Below are positions 37,540 to 49,725 of a DNA stretch of 64,000 nucleotides, in pieces. Position numbers and translations under genes: made by a program. Numbering within the stretch: the stretch's first letter is position 1; each line of letters begins with the position of its first letter. The stretch is from assembly GCA_013396525.1 (NCBI GenBank), contig VWYX01000761.1:124001-188000 (forward strand). Direction: 5' to 3'. This stretch comes from Chaetorhynchus papuensis (Eukaryota > Chordata > Aves > Passeriformes > Rhipiduridae). The notes beneath the pieces are model-generated. The model saw only the letters and a list, made by a program, of their open reading frames with translations. It was not told the DNA's origin and did not search any database.

Positions 37540-37641
37540 ATGGCTTTTCTTAAAGGAAGACAGTATGTGTCCTCCCGATTTTGTGTAACCTGTGATCTGT
37601 GCATCTCACTGAGGAGGGAGAGCATCAGGGAAGGACAGTAG
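37540..37641 (+). other. Small open frame with strong Kozak start at the island edge
   Basis: The ATG at 37540 has A at -3 and G at +4. The 33-codon frame begins MAFLKGRQYVSSRF and ends at TAG 37639-37641. A weak donor (ACA|GTATGT) at 37562 would split it after seven codons. It may be the first coding exon of an island transcript, an upstream open frame or nothing. An earlier ATG at 37526 opens a different 20-codon frame. Confidence 0.15.
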
Positions 37642-40600
37642 GCTGCCTTTGTCGCCTGTACACGCTCCGTGGAATCAATAATGCTGAATTTTATCCAGGA
37701 GATTTGTGTAGCTTTAAGTGAAGGCAAGCTGCCCCTTCCAGGAGGATGTAGAAACAACAGGGAATCCAGCCTGAACTTCACATCCCAAGCCATCAGCAAA
37801 AGCTAGTTTTCCTTCGCAGACATTTCCTCTGGAGTCACAGAGAAACCCTGAACAATGAGCACCGAGATGCTGGGAAACACCCTTGTACTTTGCAAATAAA
37901 AACATCTCAAAAAGAGCCTGAGCTCACATTCTCGGTTCCAAATATTAAGCTCTTGCTTTGCAACTTGCAAAACATCCTCATTCTCTGAAAGCAGGAGCTG
38001 CATTGCCTTCTCTCTGGGAAGAGCCCTTGGGCTGAGCACTACATCCTGGTGCCACTTCGGCAGGAGACCTAGGAAGGCCTGGAGCAACTCCTCCCAGCTG
38101 AGCAAACACAGGAACCTCTTGATATGGGAAAATGAAAAAATCAGAAGGACAGCTTTTCCCATGCCCCTCTCTGGCTTTATGCCTAGGCCATGGTGAAGAT
38201 AAGTTACACACATACATGTGGCTGTGAGCAGGAGCAGGGAATAAATGTTCTGTGCACTGCTGTATGACAAGGACACAAGTGAAACTGTCCTTAGGTTACA
38301 CCGACAATATTGCTCAGCTATGCAGTGCTGTGGATTCACCAAAACAATCTAGCAGTCTCTGTTTAAGCAGTACCCTCCTCTTGTTTCATCCCAGTCCAAT
38401 TCCCACTTACATAAAGAACAGCAACGCCCTAGAGCTATTTACTCACGTGTTTCTGGAGAGGAGGTGATTATTATTGCTGGTGGCTCTCAGAAGAAATGTA
38501 TGTGAGATAAGATCTAAGGAGAAAATGAAAAGGAACAATGGTCATTTGGAAACAGGCTGTTCTCTGAGGGTGATATTTTCAAGCAAGTGTTGACTTGTGG
38601 GGTCAGTGAGAAGCTGAGTGGGAAGAAGGTTGATACAAATAAAGTACACACAATGAGAGGCTTGACCGAAGTTGAAGAGTTTATAGGCTTCCTCATAAAA
38701 TTTCCACTGCTCCCTTGTTACAGGCCACGTTGGAGAGATATGAGCACCTTATCATGAAACAGTTCATGTCACTGTTTTCTCATCCTGATAGAAAGCAGAA
38801 GAATCCATTATTATTTTAAACAAAATTTTGAACTCAAAGGTGGAGGGAAGTCTTAAAAGTAACATCTTTGAAGAGAATGATAGGGAAAACATCATTGCAG
38901 AGTCGCATTATGAATGCAGAAAACGGTATTTGAAATATGAACAATTCGCGGCGGTAAAGCAGGCATTCTGTGTGGGTTCTTCATTTTCCCATTTTCGTTC
39001 TTGTATTAATCTGCTCTGCATGGCTAGGGCCCACAGGGTGCCTTGCACACCTGAGATGACACATTGCATCCATCCTCCTCTGTTCCTCCAAGGCACAGCT
39101 CCGAAGGAGACACCGCTGCCTGCTGCCAGGACAGAAGTGAAGGGGAATGCCTGTGCAGATGGGCTCCAGTCTCAGCCAGGATGTGCACAGATGAGGGGCA
39201 GCTAGAAACTGTTCCTTAAACCCCATCTCAGCTGTGATTTGCCTTTTGACCCACAGGCAGGCAGGTAGCTAACTCCCCTCTGAGCTCCCTGGGAGGGCTC
39301 CGGGAGGGCTCCAAAAGCAAGTAAAGGGATGCCATGGGCCTTTGGGTTTTGCAAAAGGGTGCAAGTAGGGATTTATAGTTCATATAACCCTTATCAGCCT
39401 TCAACACTGCAGAAGGACCTGCTCAAAAACCTTTCAATAAATTGAACACTAAATTCATAGAGCAAGGTATTTGTGTTTCGTTACTGGGTCTGCTGTGTTG
39501 GTGTCTGACATACTTCAGCCTCTGTGCTTCAGTTTTCCCCAAAAAACTGCAGAACAATATTTCTGTTCATCCTTTTTTGTGTATGGCACTTTTAAAATGC
39601 AGGTTTCAGGGATCAAAGCTGTGGTCAGGATTCCCAGTATGGCAGTATTCTTTTTTTGTTAAGTACCTGACATCACACCTAGTGCACATTTTGGCTAGGT
39701 TGACATCCTCTTTCTTCTGTTTTCTGGTGGAATATTAGTTTCATCCATGTGAAGCTTCAGGATACGATTGATCTGAATGTATGTTTTTTATAGAGCATGT
39801 GCACTACTGCAATATCCAGATGTTATGGGCAGTAATTAGGAATTAATTTGAACTAGTTATAGTAGAGTTTATTAAAGAAATTATTGAAGTGGTTTGTAAT
39901 TAAAATAATATACTAATACTAATTTAAAAGATACTTTTGCTTTCATTTTAAAGAAACAAGTAACAGCAAACACCAAAATAATCGGCTTTGTTAGATCATC
40001 TTGGTTGTACTAAAACAGTAATTAAAAACCCAACTGCATTCTTTATACCACTAATGGGAATCTTCAAATTAATCAGCTGCTTTTTTTTGCCTGTTTTGCA
40101 ATGCAAGCCACATAATCAGATTTTTGAAAACTGAAACTTAATTCTCTCTTTCAGTGGCAAAGATGGATAAAATAAAGACAGATGGATCTTCTTGAACTGA
40201 AAAGTTTATTGAACACCAAACACTTTTTCAGCAGATACACATTCATATTTCCTGGTTGAGAGGTAGAAGCAACCAAAAAGTGTAATAAGCCAGGCACTGT
40301 TGTTTCGTGAAGCTTCTGTTGATTTGAATAGGTTCTGTATGACACTGTTGCTCTAGTAATATGTGAAGATTACATACCCTGAGCCACTGCTTAAAGATGT
40401 ATCATGTTTTCAAAAGGCTGGCTTAAACATAAGCAAAAGCAAGTACAACAGGGATATTTGGAATCTATCTATATTTATGGGGGATTTTTGAACCTTAGCT
40501 CTGTGACCAGGAGTATGGATAGAGTCAGGTCCAAGCTGTTTATGAGCAGCTTCATCCAGGGTATCATCAGATGGCCAGGGAGGCAGATAGGAGAAAGAGA

Positions 40601-41204
40601 CTGCCAGTTAAGAAACAGTCAAACCTGTTCTTTTCTTTTATTTAGAAGTGTTAACACATCTTAAGACAGTGGACAATGTCTGTGCAACACACTGCAAATG
40701 CGTACAAAAAGCCTCTTCTGAATGGATTTTTCCTTATTCCAGGGAAGCACACATAGAAAGTAGGGGTCAGTACAAGCTCAGTTGGACTGTCCATGACCAA
40801 TGACTGTTGTCATGGACTGTAGCATCTTATGCTTAAGGACCATGGTAATGACCACATTTATTTTTTTTGATAAAGGGAAACCTTTTGTATTAAATTAGAT
40901 GCCTAATTCACTGGGGCATGTTTAATGTGATGGAATGTGCACCCAGCTGCAGCATCTGGAAGCTAACATTACAGAATGAGTGAGTTACAGTATGAACTGA
41001 AACCTGCAGAGACATGGAGGTGCCTGAGTGTCTCTGCTGCAAGTGAGAGCACTGTGGGCAGTGTGACTGGTGCTGGCTGGTGCTCAGCACACACAGCTCA
41101 GAGCTAAGCCTCCAGGCATCCATTGAGATGCTTGTAAACAATATATTCTTATTGCTTCTCTAATGATGGATGACTTCTTTTTCATTCTGCTACACTAAGG
41201 TATT
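37642..41204. other. Unique non-coding sequence
   Basis: No gene recognised. A 179-codon minus-strand frame (37803-38342) is the longest outside GC-rich DNA but shows no motif, no good acceptor/donor pair and ordinary low-complexity composition. A doubled 'gggagggctcc' lies near 39289-39311. Confidence 0.45.
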
Positions 41205-41310
41205 TATTGACCAACCTCATCTAGTAGATGTCCTTGCTCATTGCAGGGGGGTTAGACTAGATGGCCTTTAAAGGTCCCTTTGAACCCAAACTATCCTGTA
41301 ATTTTAAGAT
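41205..41310 (+). mobile_element. CR1 3'-end fragment, sense
   Basis: The order 'ccaacctcatctagtagatgt', 'cattgcaggggggttagac', 'tagatggcctttaaaggtccc' and 'gaacccaaactatcctgtaat' follows the terminal part of avian CR1, which normally ends in a terminal repeat of the form ATTCTATGA. The terminal repeat is decayed. A 5'-truncated, inactive copy. Confidence 0.9.
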
Positions 41311-42886
41311 TTACCTTCTTGCACCACAGCCAGATTTGTGGGCATTCCAAAGCCTGTATTAGAACTGCTGTAATTTGCAATACATCAGTAGTGCACAACT
41401 CAATTTCTTCTGTTTAGGATAGAGTGTGGACTGGAAGCCAAGGAGTAAGTAAAACTACGTTTCAAAACAAATAAATCCATAAATGTAAGTCAAGACAATT
41501 AATGCTAAGGCATAATCGATCCTATCTGACCAGTGAATAAACTCACTAAGCAGCTAACAGAAAAGAAACTGGAATTCCTTTATACATACAAGAAGAAATC
41601 TATTGCATAGAGATTATGGAGGTTTTCTGCCTTTGGGTTTGCCTCACACTAGCTTCACATATGCTACTAAAGTTTTCTATTTCATTTACACATTTATATT
41701 CTATTCTTATATGAGGCAGTTACCCTAGGAAAGTAACCCAAGTGATAAATCTGGGCAGAGAAACCTTGACCTACACCTCAGTTTTCTTCCATAGGAATCA
41801 CAGTGTTTACTGCTCTGCTAATGCAGGAGCTGAGCTGGAAGAGGAGCTTTAAGCACGTTTTTGAGATGATAGCAACCATTTGCCCTTGCTTGGGTCAGTC
41901 CACTCTTAGCCCTTTATTTTAATAACTAGGTTTCTACTGGGGCAGGGTCTTCGCCAAGGGAGAAGATCTTGTCCTTATACTGATACTTTTGTTTTCTACA
42001 TAGATACTCTTTTTTCTTGGGTATTTCTTTTTAAGATGGCTTCAGATTTCAATCACTACAATATGAGAGTGTTTCAGACTTTGATGAATTTTTTTTTTTT
42101 TGGCTTCTATATGAAATGGGAAAAGCTTTGTGGTTTGGTTTTTTTCTTTGCTTTGTTTTTAAATCCCAGTTGCATGGGGAGAGACCAGAAGCACAGAGAT
42201 TTTATAGCTCTGATTCTCAAATACAGTGAGCTGCCCAACTCCTACATGGCAGAAATTCTTCTGTGTGTTGGAGGGTCTGAGCATGACTTGGTTGGAATCA
42301 CTCAGAAAGCACGTGGCTGACTGGGGAATCTGGACAATGAATTGGCCTCCTGTGTCTCCGGTGAAAACAGGCTTGGTGTGCATGCACTGAACAGCCCTCC
42401 AGCACCAAGAGGCAAAGATAAGTGAGCAGAGGGCTTTGGAGAGGGTGCTACATCTCAGTGAGGGCCTTTAATGAGTCTAACCTGATCCTCTCTTTCAGCA
42501 TGGCAGTACCTTACGGCATGAATTATTAGATTGTTCTGAGAGGAGGCAGTTTACTGGTAGAAATTAAATTCCAAAACACAGTTGCATTTTCACGATTTGT
42601 GAGGCATAGAAAAAAGAAAGTGTGTTCATATTAAACATTTTTTAAGACTAATATATTGGTGTCATTACTCCCCATTTCTGACTCAGTGTCCACAGTGTAT
42701 GAAGTGATGAATTTTTCCAGACTGCACTTGCTGAAAGAATTTTGTTAATCTTCACTTTAAGCATAAGAGCACATGTGCTACAGTCTTTTACACATCTTGC
42801 TTTTCCTTTTAACCCACAAAACGTCCCCTTTAAATTTTAATTCTAAAGACTACAGTAAAAAAAAAAAGTAATTAAATGGGACATAC
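41311..42886. other. Unique non-coding sequence
   Basis: Nothing recognised except a poly-T run near 42090. The 94-codon frame at 42036-42320 has no supporting signals. Confidence 0.5.
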
Positions 42887-43035
42887 CTTTTGGACAATCT
42901 GACATTTTAATGGAACAAAATCTTCACTGAAAATCTGCTGTAAAGCTGGTCCTGTTTTATTTAGCAAAATAGACACAGCTTTGAGTACCCATTTTTGGTT
43001 TTTTCTTTGTAGCACAAATAGCTCAAAATGGAAGT
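42887..43035 (-). other. Candidate internal exon, 149 bp, minus strand
   Basis: On the minus strand a pyrimidine-rich acceptor (TTTTTGCCCCCTTGTC tract, ending 'actcaaag' at 43036) precedes 149 bases that end in the donor CCAAAAG|GTATGT (GT at 42885-42886). One phase is open throughout, reading FHFELFVLQRKNQKWVLKAV early and KCQIVQK at the end. It alternates hydrophobic and basic/polar residues like an alpha-helical protein rather than a chance frame. No stop interrupts it and the donor falls exactly at a codon end. I do not recognise the protein. An upstream ATG at 43073-43075 in the same frame means a short 67-codon unspliced frame is also possible. This is the most coding-like segment in the window, but it stands alone. 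Confidence 0.3.
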
Positions 43036-46000
43036 CTTTGAGTATTAGTGTGACAAGGGGGCAAAAATGCACCATCAGTCAACTGCTACCCATAGAAAAC
43101 CTACAAAGAGGTTTATTTAAAAAGGAAACACCTTGCACTTACAGAGGCAAAGCCTGAATGAACAACTGCAGTCTCAAAAAGACCTTAAACTGAGGGGTTT
43201 TGCATTTCTTAGGACCACTAAAAAAGTGAATTCCCAAAAAAAGCTCATGCACTGAGACCATTCTGCTATTAGGTGCCCAAGACACAATCAGGACTGTTAC
43301 CTCTAGGTCACCAGCCTACAGAGATATTCATCCTGGTTAGACAGTGTGCCATGCACTTAATAAAGGTCTTCTTTCATCCCCTGCAATCTTGTGTAAACTG
43401 TCACTTCTCCAGAGCTTTGCAAAGTGTGAGTTCAAGCATGCAAACTCCTAAGGATACAACAGGAACGTGTACCAGCACAATCCAGCTACCACGTTAAGGT
43501 CAGGCCTGGAGCTCGCTGTCATCTCTTGGAGACACCAGTCACCAGTAAACTCCCAAATAATGTGTTCATTCAGGGATACAACAAAACAAAGTTCACTTGA
43601 GTGACAGGAGATACCAATATTTACATATATTCCACTCCTATCAAGTACTGAAACACAGTAAAAGCCTTTGGAAGTGAGATATGTGGGGGTCTTTTCTCCA
43701 CCGGCTGAATTTGTGCGGAGGTCGACAGCTCACAAATGAAGCCTGAAGCAGAAACAAGAATAGAAGCCCTTATCTGCTGTGCCTTCCTCATATATAACTG
43801 CATTTCCTCTGTCCCTAGACATGAACACACCACATCTGCCCACTCTTACCCCACACTCTGTGTAGGGAAAAGTAGTTGTGCCGCTTGTGCTAGTTACTTT
43901 TGCTATAGCTTGGTATCAGATACATTTAGGATGGTAGCAACACCCTACCACAGTTCTCTATTGCCCCTCCCCAAATCCTCATTTATGATGAGGATTTATT
44001 TATTCTCTGCTTGGACTTGTTTACTCAACAAGTAGTAATGATTCCACACTGCCAACCATCCATGATATTTGTGACACTTTAATGGCAATTGTAATTTCCT
44101 TTCATGCAAAGGAAGAGTTCTGGCAGCACAGCTCAGCAAGGGGGATCATCTTTTCTGCAAAAGAAACTGCCTCAGGAAGAAAATCCCCATTTTGTGAATA
44201 TATTTGGGATTATTTTTCTCTACAAGAAATTCACAAAGTTTTCAATAAATGAAATTAAGACAATCAATGTTAAATTTAGGAATAGATACAAGCTTTGTGC
44301 TTGTGGTATACAGCAAGGATATGAAAAGTCAGTGATTAGTCCTGAAAAAGAGACTTTGGTTGTTGTCTTTCCTCCATTCCTCCAAAAGTCTTTGCAACCC
44401 TGTGTTTAAATCCTTCACATACAATACAGGAGAGTCATGTTCAACTCTTTGCTCTGATGTATATTTAAATTATTTAAAGAGCTCCAACAGGGGCAGTAAA
44501 AGAAATCTGACACACTACTCCCTAACCTTTCTCGTCCCCCCACATTCTCCCCTCTCCCTCCCCCCCCAAGTCTTTGTGGTCAAAGTAACTTTTAATGCCC
44601 TTTGCAAACAGCGTCAGAGCAAGTGTTGGATGTGGAGCTCACACCAAGCAAATGTGCTGTTCACCACCTCATGTGGCTGTAAGAGACTTGCTCCTACCTG
44701 GATATTCCAGCATGGAACCAAGAAACCCTTCCTGACTAAACTGGCCAAAAATACTGGTATGTTCCCATGAAACACTTCTTTTGAGATATGAATCGTTTTC
44801 AGTTTTCACAGGAGAAGCCCTGAGTCAGTTACCTCCACCTCTTTGCACACTTGCTGTTGCATATAGCACATTTAAAGGGAACCCATCTTATCAAGAATTC
44901 TGTTGGTTTCTGATTTTTGGGGGTTTTTTTTCTGTTCCCACTGTAATTTTCCCCGTGTCCCAGATGAGGGCAGCTTCTCGTTCCTCCCACCATCCACTGG
45001 AAGCGCTTATCTCCTGGGACACTAACACCCTTCAGCTTTTCACTGTTGTCCCTGCAGGCGCAGCAGACACTCTGCTGTCACTAGAACGACATAAACTTGC
45101 CTGCACCCTGCATGGTGTTCATCCAGCAGATGTCTGAGTGGTTCAAGACCCAGCATGAGAAGCAGGGCCTGTGATCAGGGGACTTCTCCCAGTTTTTTAA
45201 TAAAAGCTTTGTTCACCCTCTCTTCTTGACTTGGCAGTCCATGGAAGACTCCTACAACTCTGTCTCCTTTGTGACTTCCCTCCCGATCCCATAAACTATT
45301 GACAGACTTATTATCTTTTCCATACCAAAGCTCCATGCAGCTGAGCTGCCTTGCTGTGTGCAGCACAACCCATCAGAGCCCTGGAGTCATGGGGGCTATC
45401 CCACAGCATCCTGGCAGGAGCACTGGCTGAACAAGCATCTTTGATGCAGTGTTGCAACTGGGCAAATGGTTGACTGCCCAAAGGGTTTTCTTAGAGGTCT
45501 CCTTGTTCTTAGCTCTGACACAGAGATGATCAGTCTGGTAACTGGTTTGATAAAGCCATGCAGAGAGATGGCACTTTTATGCTTCCCTCTACTTTCAGAG
45601 CAGCAATCAAATGCTGTTAGACAGGTCACTTTTTAGACAAGCAGCTCCTAGAGCAGTTCAGCAAATGGGAGGTGTTCTGGTGAAGAGCAGACTAAATTTG
45701 CTCATTCTGTAGCTAGTGAAAATGTAACTTTTCTCAGTTGCTTTCAGGTTGTGAAGTTGCTTTTTAAAAGAGCATCTTAATCCACTGTTTGGCATTGCAA
45801 GTTTCACACATGGACCATCTGCCTCTTGTTTACTCTCTTCTCTCTGGTCCTTCTCTTTCATTCTCACCTCATATTAAATTTCTGGCTGAAGATATGCTGA
45901 ACAGTTGGTCTGAACAGCAGAGCCACCTGACATCTGTTTTCAGAAAACAAAGCTAATCAATTGACAAGTCAAGGACCAGACCTTTTGGGTTTTTTACATA

Positions 46001-48736
46001 CACTTCTGAGCAGCTACTGACAGCAGTGTTGCCAAAAAATCTGGACATAATGCTCTGTAAGAGCAGCATCTCATTAATCTGAGACAACTCTTCATGACTC
46101 TATAATAAGCCCTCTTGAGCATTACAGCTATTATACTCTTACCAATATTAAGGACTGTATGCAAATCCCTCCTTCTTCATATCCTACAGAAAATAGCGTT
46201 CTGCATCACCCATGGAGAACAAAGGTCATTTTATACTGTAGATGAAGTATCATCTGTATGAAGTATCTGTAATCCCAGTGTGCACCCATATGCGTGTCTA
46301 CGGCTTTCCGGTGTCTCTCAAAACAGGTACAAAGGCACACATACATACATATGCTATGGAACAGAGGCCTTGGGAAAGTATTTCTTCACAGCAGCTTTGG
46401 AATACATCAGACATTTCTATGTAATACAAGCAAAAATGTTCAGAATTTCCTGAAGAGGCATAGAATACATAGAAGAATAGGAGACTAGAACTTAAATTTA
46501 GTCCCAGGTCTGACTGCTCTGACAAATGACTGCCTGCCTGCGCAGCAGGTACTTCAGCTACAAAGCTGACAAAACACTTGGCAAGCCTCTTGGGGACTGA
46601 GTTACTTGGTAAGGCTCAAAGCCAACATGAGTGCCACAACTAGAGCGGGAGAGTTGCCTTCCGTTACTAAATTAAATATGTATTGCCACCTACTGGCTAT
46701 ATTGCTATGTTAACATAACAAACCAGGGATTTCAAGGGTACGAAATCAGCCACCTGTGTTCTCTCCATATGAAAATTATGTACACTAGTAGGAGAATAAT
46801 TAAAAGTTTGTTTCCATCTTTTTTTAGTGAGGAAATGATACTTAATAGTTTTTTCTCCTTTTACAAAATATATCATTAAAAACAGTATTGTAAATTTAGA
46901 GGTTCCATCATGTGGCCATATTTGGCTAAGCTAGAGGGTATAATATGACTATTAATAAATGTAATTAGTGTCCTGGCCTGCCTGTACCTGCCTCTTTTCT
47001 TAGACACACAATATGTCTCAGGGAAGAGGACATATTTTTAGTCTGTTTGACAAAAGCAGAAGAGATCCCAGTTGCTGGTTGGGTGCAGGTACTAGAAATA
47101 TAACCAGATCTAAGCAAGGCTGTGGTCACAGTCTAGCTGAAGAATGATAATGCATCGATAAATCTACTTTATAATTTCTGCTGTCAGCAATCAGTGAATT
47201 AAAGTGCACTAAAAGTGCTGCTAATTATCCTAATCTATGAAGCAGCAAAGCAGACTGGCATCACATTCTGAAGAAAAAAGTTATATGAGCACAGTGAATC
47301 TGTAAAATAATATAACATTGCAATAGTGCTTTTTTCAAAGAAAATCCAAACAAGATCGAATTCAGGGATTTTGGTAAATGATAAAGACAAGTTGCATTTG
47401 ATTCTGGTCCAACCCAAGCTTTGCCAGTAAAAACCCAAGAATTACACAGGAAGAAGGAAATCACCTTCATTTACGTTGGCTATAAATTTATTCTGCCACC
47501 TTCCTCCAGCTGACTGATGCTGTGACTGATGCATATGAATATTATTCTACCAATTCAGCCAGTAAAGGGCTTTTTCAAAGTTTTAATGCAAATTATATGG
47601 CTTAACTTAAAAAAAAAATAAAAAAATGTCAAATGTGGTTTGCCTAAATTTATATTGAAACAGGTCAGAGAGTGCTCACTGAACCTGCACCAAGTGAACG
47701 GATAAAGTCCGGCTGCTGAATGGAGGTGAATAGTTGCAGAAAGGAGTTTCTTAGTGTAACCAGAATCACAAGAGGATGTTTTTCACACTTCTTAAATTAC
47801 AGCCTATTACATAGTGTTGTAAAGTAATTTTACCATTTAGCTTAGTCTGCAGTAAACTGAAATATCTCTACTCAAAGATGAGATTATCTTCAGAGAAGTT
47901 TCAGATACAATAATTTAGGTGTGTTGACTTCATATGTTTAGCTGATTTCCTTACATTTATCAGTTGTTTCTGTGCAGGAATTGTTTGTCCTACATTTCAC
48001 ATATGGCTATGTTCTCAGATTTCATTAGCATCAAGCACAATGCAATGAAGGAAAATTACATATTCAGCAGAAACCTGTTTTAGATAACTACATAAATGCT
48101 CTCTTCAAAAATTGGCAGCAGCAGTAACCATTTCTAGTGGGACACGTACCAACAAGCAGTCTCAAACAAACAGCTACTTGACTTTCATAAACAGAAAACT
48201 GCTCAGTCCTTTCCTCCAATTGTTGGGATTTACTTTGAGGATTTCTATTGAAAACAGAAACTGTATTCTTAAGCTAAGAGAGCTCTGAAGCCATTCTTCA
48301 GAAGACACTTGGAGAATGAGCAGTTGATGTCAGCTTGTCTTAGAAAGCATCTGTGAAAACATCTATGAAGGATAAGCTATCATGGGTGCCTAAACAATAT
48401 TAGGTATTGGAGCATCTCCTCTGAGAAGCTACAGTATACTGAAGTGCTGTGCAAGTATGGAATTAGTGCAGCCTCACAGTTTGCCTCTTTACCAAGTAAC
48501 GTTAAGGTTCTGGAAAGAGAGTAGGGTTAGGTAAGTTATTAGAAAAATATTCTTTACTGTTGGGGAAGATGAAACAGGGAAGCCTTATTGCCTGGCAAAA
48601 GATGCTGAGAACATGGAAACTCTAGGTGAAATTGAGATGAAAGCATACTTTGAGATACCAGGCCTCAGTTACTGAACAACTGGAAAACAATGGTGTGGCC
48701 GGCTGAAGATAATCCCCTTTGATTGAACAATACCCT
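43036..48736. other. Unique non-coding sequence
   Basis: No gene confirmed. Two adjoining plus-strand frames (44360-44770 and 44781-45137) and a short frame ending at 45173 before an AATAAA at 45200-45205 are noted as an observation. A 41-base acceptor/donor pair on the minus strand (46143-46183) is too small to call. Confidence 0.45.
46684..46697 (-). promoter_or_regulatory. Candidate CTCF binding site
   Basis: TGCCACCTACTGGC on the plus strand fits the reverse complement of the CTCF core (CCAGTAGGTGGCA on the minus strand), in the same orientation as the site in the CpG island. Confidence 0.4.
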
Positions 48737-49176
48737 NNNNNNNNNNNNNNNNNNNNNNNNNNNNNNNNNNNNNNNNNNNNNNNNNNNNNNNNNNNNNNNN
48801 NNNNNNNNNNNNNNNNNNNNNNNNNNNNNNNNNNNNNNNNNNNNNNNNNNNNNNNNNNNNNNNNNNNNNNNNNNNNNNNNNNNNNNNNNNNNNNNNNNNN
48901 NNNNNNNNNNNNNNNNNNNNNNNNNNNNNNNNNNNNNNNNNNNNNNNNNNNNNNNNNNNNNNNNNNNNNNNNNNNNNNNNNNNNNNNNNNNNNNNNNNNN
49001 NNNNNNNNNNNNNNNNNNNNNNNNNNNNNNNNNNNNNNNNNNNNNNNNNNNNNNNNNNNNNNNNNNNNNNNNNNNNNNNNNNNNNNNNNNNNNNNNNNNN
49101 NNNNNNNNNNNNNNNNNNNNNNNNNNNNNNNNNNNNNNNNNNNNNNNNNNNNNNNNNNNNNNNNNNNNNNNNNNNN
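48737..49176. other. Assembly gap, 440 N
   Basis: Unknown bases. The right edge is already inside a CR1, so the gap probably covers the 5' part of that element. Confidence 0.98.
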
Positions 49177-49411
49177 CCATCCCAACCGTCCGAACGAGAC
49201 AGACTCCACACTTTACTGTGCAGGTGATGAGGCACTGGAACAGGTTGCTCAGAGAAGCTGTGGATGCCCCATCCTTGGAAGTGTTCTAGGCCAGGTTGGA
49301 TGGTGTCCTGAGCAAAGTGATCTAGTAGGTGTCCCTGCCCATGGCAGGGGTGTTGGAACTAGGTGATCTATAAGATCCCTTCCAACTCAAACCATTCTAT
49401 GATTCTATGAT
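49177..49411 (+). mobile_element. CR1 3' end, sense, well preserved
   Basis: It reads 'gaggcactggaacaggttgc', 'tccttggaagtgttctaggc', 'ccctgcccatggcaggggtg' and 'agatcccttccaactcaaac', and ends with the doubled 'attctatgattctatga' terminal repeat that defines CR1. It is the best preserved CR1 here, so probably the youngest. Its 5' end lies in the gap. It has no coding capacity in the part seen. Confidence 0.97.
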
Positions 49412-49725
49412 AGCTCTGCAGCAGCACTTAGATTGACAAGCAGGAGCATCCAAAATACTTCTCTCAGGATGACAAAATAGCTATAATTTTTTACCCTGGG
49501 GGTCTATAATTCAAGTTCTTTTTAATCTCTCTATGCCATCTTCTGTTTTAATCTTTTCCCTGTGCTCTCTTACCTTTTGGTAACTTTTCACAGCTGTGAA
49601 AGTTACCTGTTGTAGGCAACTAAATTTGCAGATTTTTGGCAGCTGGGAAGTTTAACACAGTGCACAGCACGGCGAAACACGATATTTAAAATATGGCGAG
49701 GACAGAGTGCTACCTTTTGTTTCAG
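49412..49725. other. Unique non-coding sequence
   Basis: Short link between the CR1 and the candidate exon at 49726. Nothing recognised. Confidence 0.5.

Larger units (their letters stand above)
36370..37560. promoter_or_regulatory. CpG island, likely promoter of an unidentified transcript
   Basis: About 1.2 kb of very GC-rich, CpG-dense DNA in an otherwise CpG-poor window. It contains GC boxes at 37061-37068, 37244-37252 and 37405-37414, a (GGC)8 run at 37447-37470, a CACGTG E-box at 37479-37484 and a CTCF-type motif at 37198-37212. There is no TATA box. Islands of this kind in birds usually mark a broad, often bidirectional, promoter. The (GGC) run and clustered GC boxes near the right edge suggest a plus-strand start around 37400-37500, with 5' UTR following, but a leftward transcript is equally possible. 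The long frames here (274 codons plus, 242 codons minus) exist because GC-rich DNA lacks stop codons. Confidence 0.85.

Noticed and set aside
36764..37588. 274-codon plus-strand frame and the overlapping 242-codon minus-strand frame in the CpG island
   Set aside because: Both are rich in proline, arginine, glycine and alanine and overlap in several frames, which is what stop-poor GC-rich DNA gives by chance. No domain visible.
37803..38342. 179-codon minus-strand frame
   Set aside because: No motif, no paired splice sites and no upstream promoter context. I could not separate it from a chance frame.
48622..49366. Frames of up to 215 codons
   Set aside because: Mostly N bases of the assembly gap plus CR1 tail.
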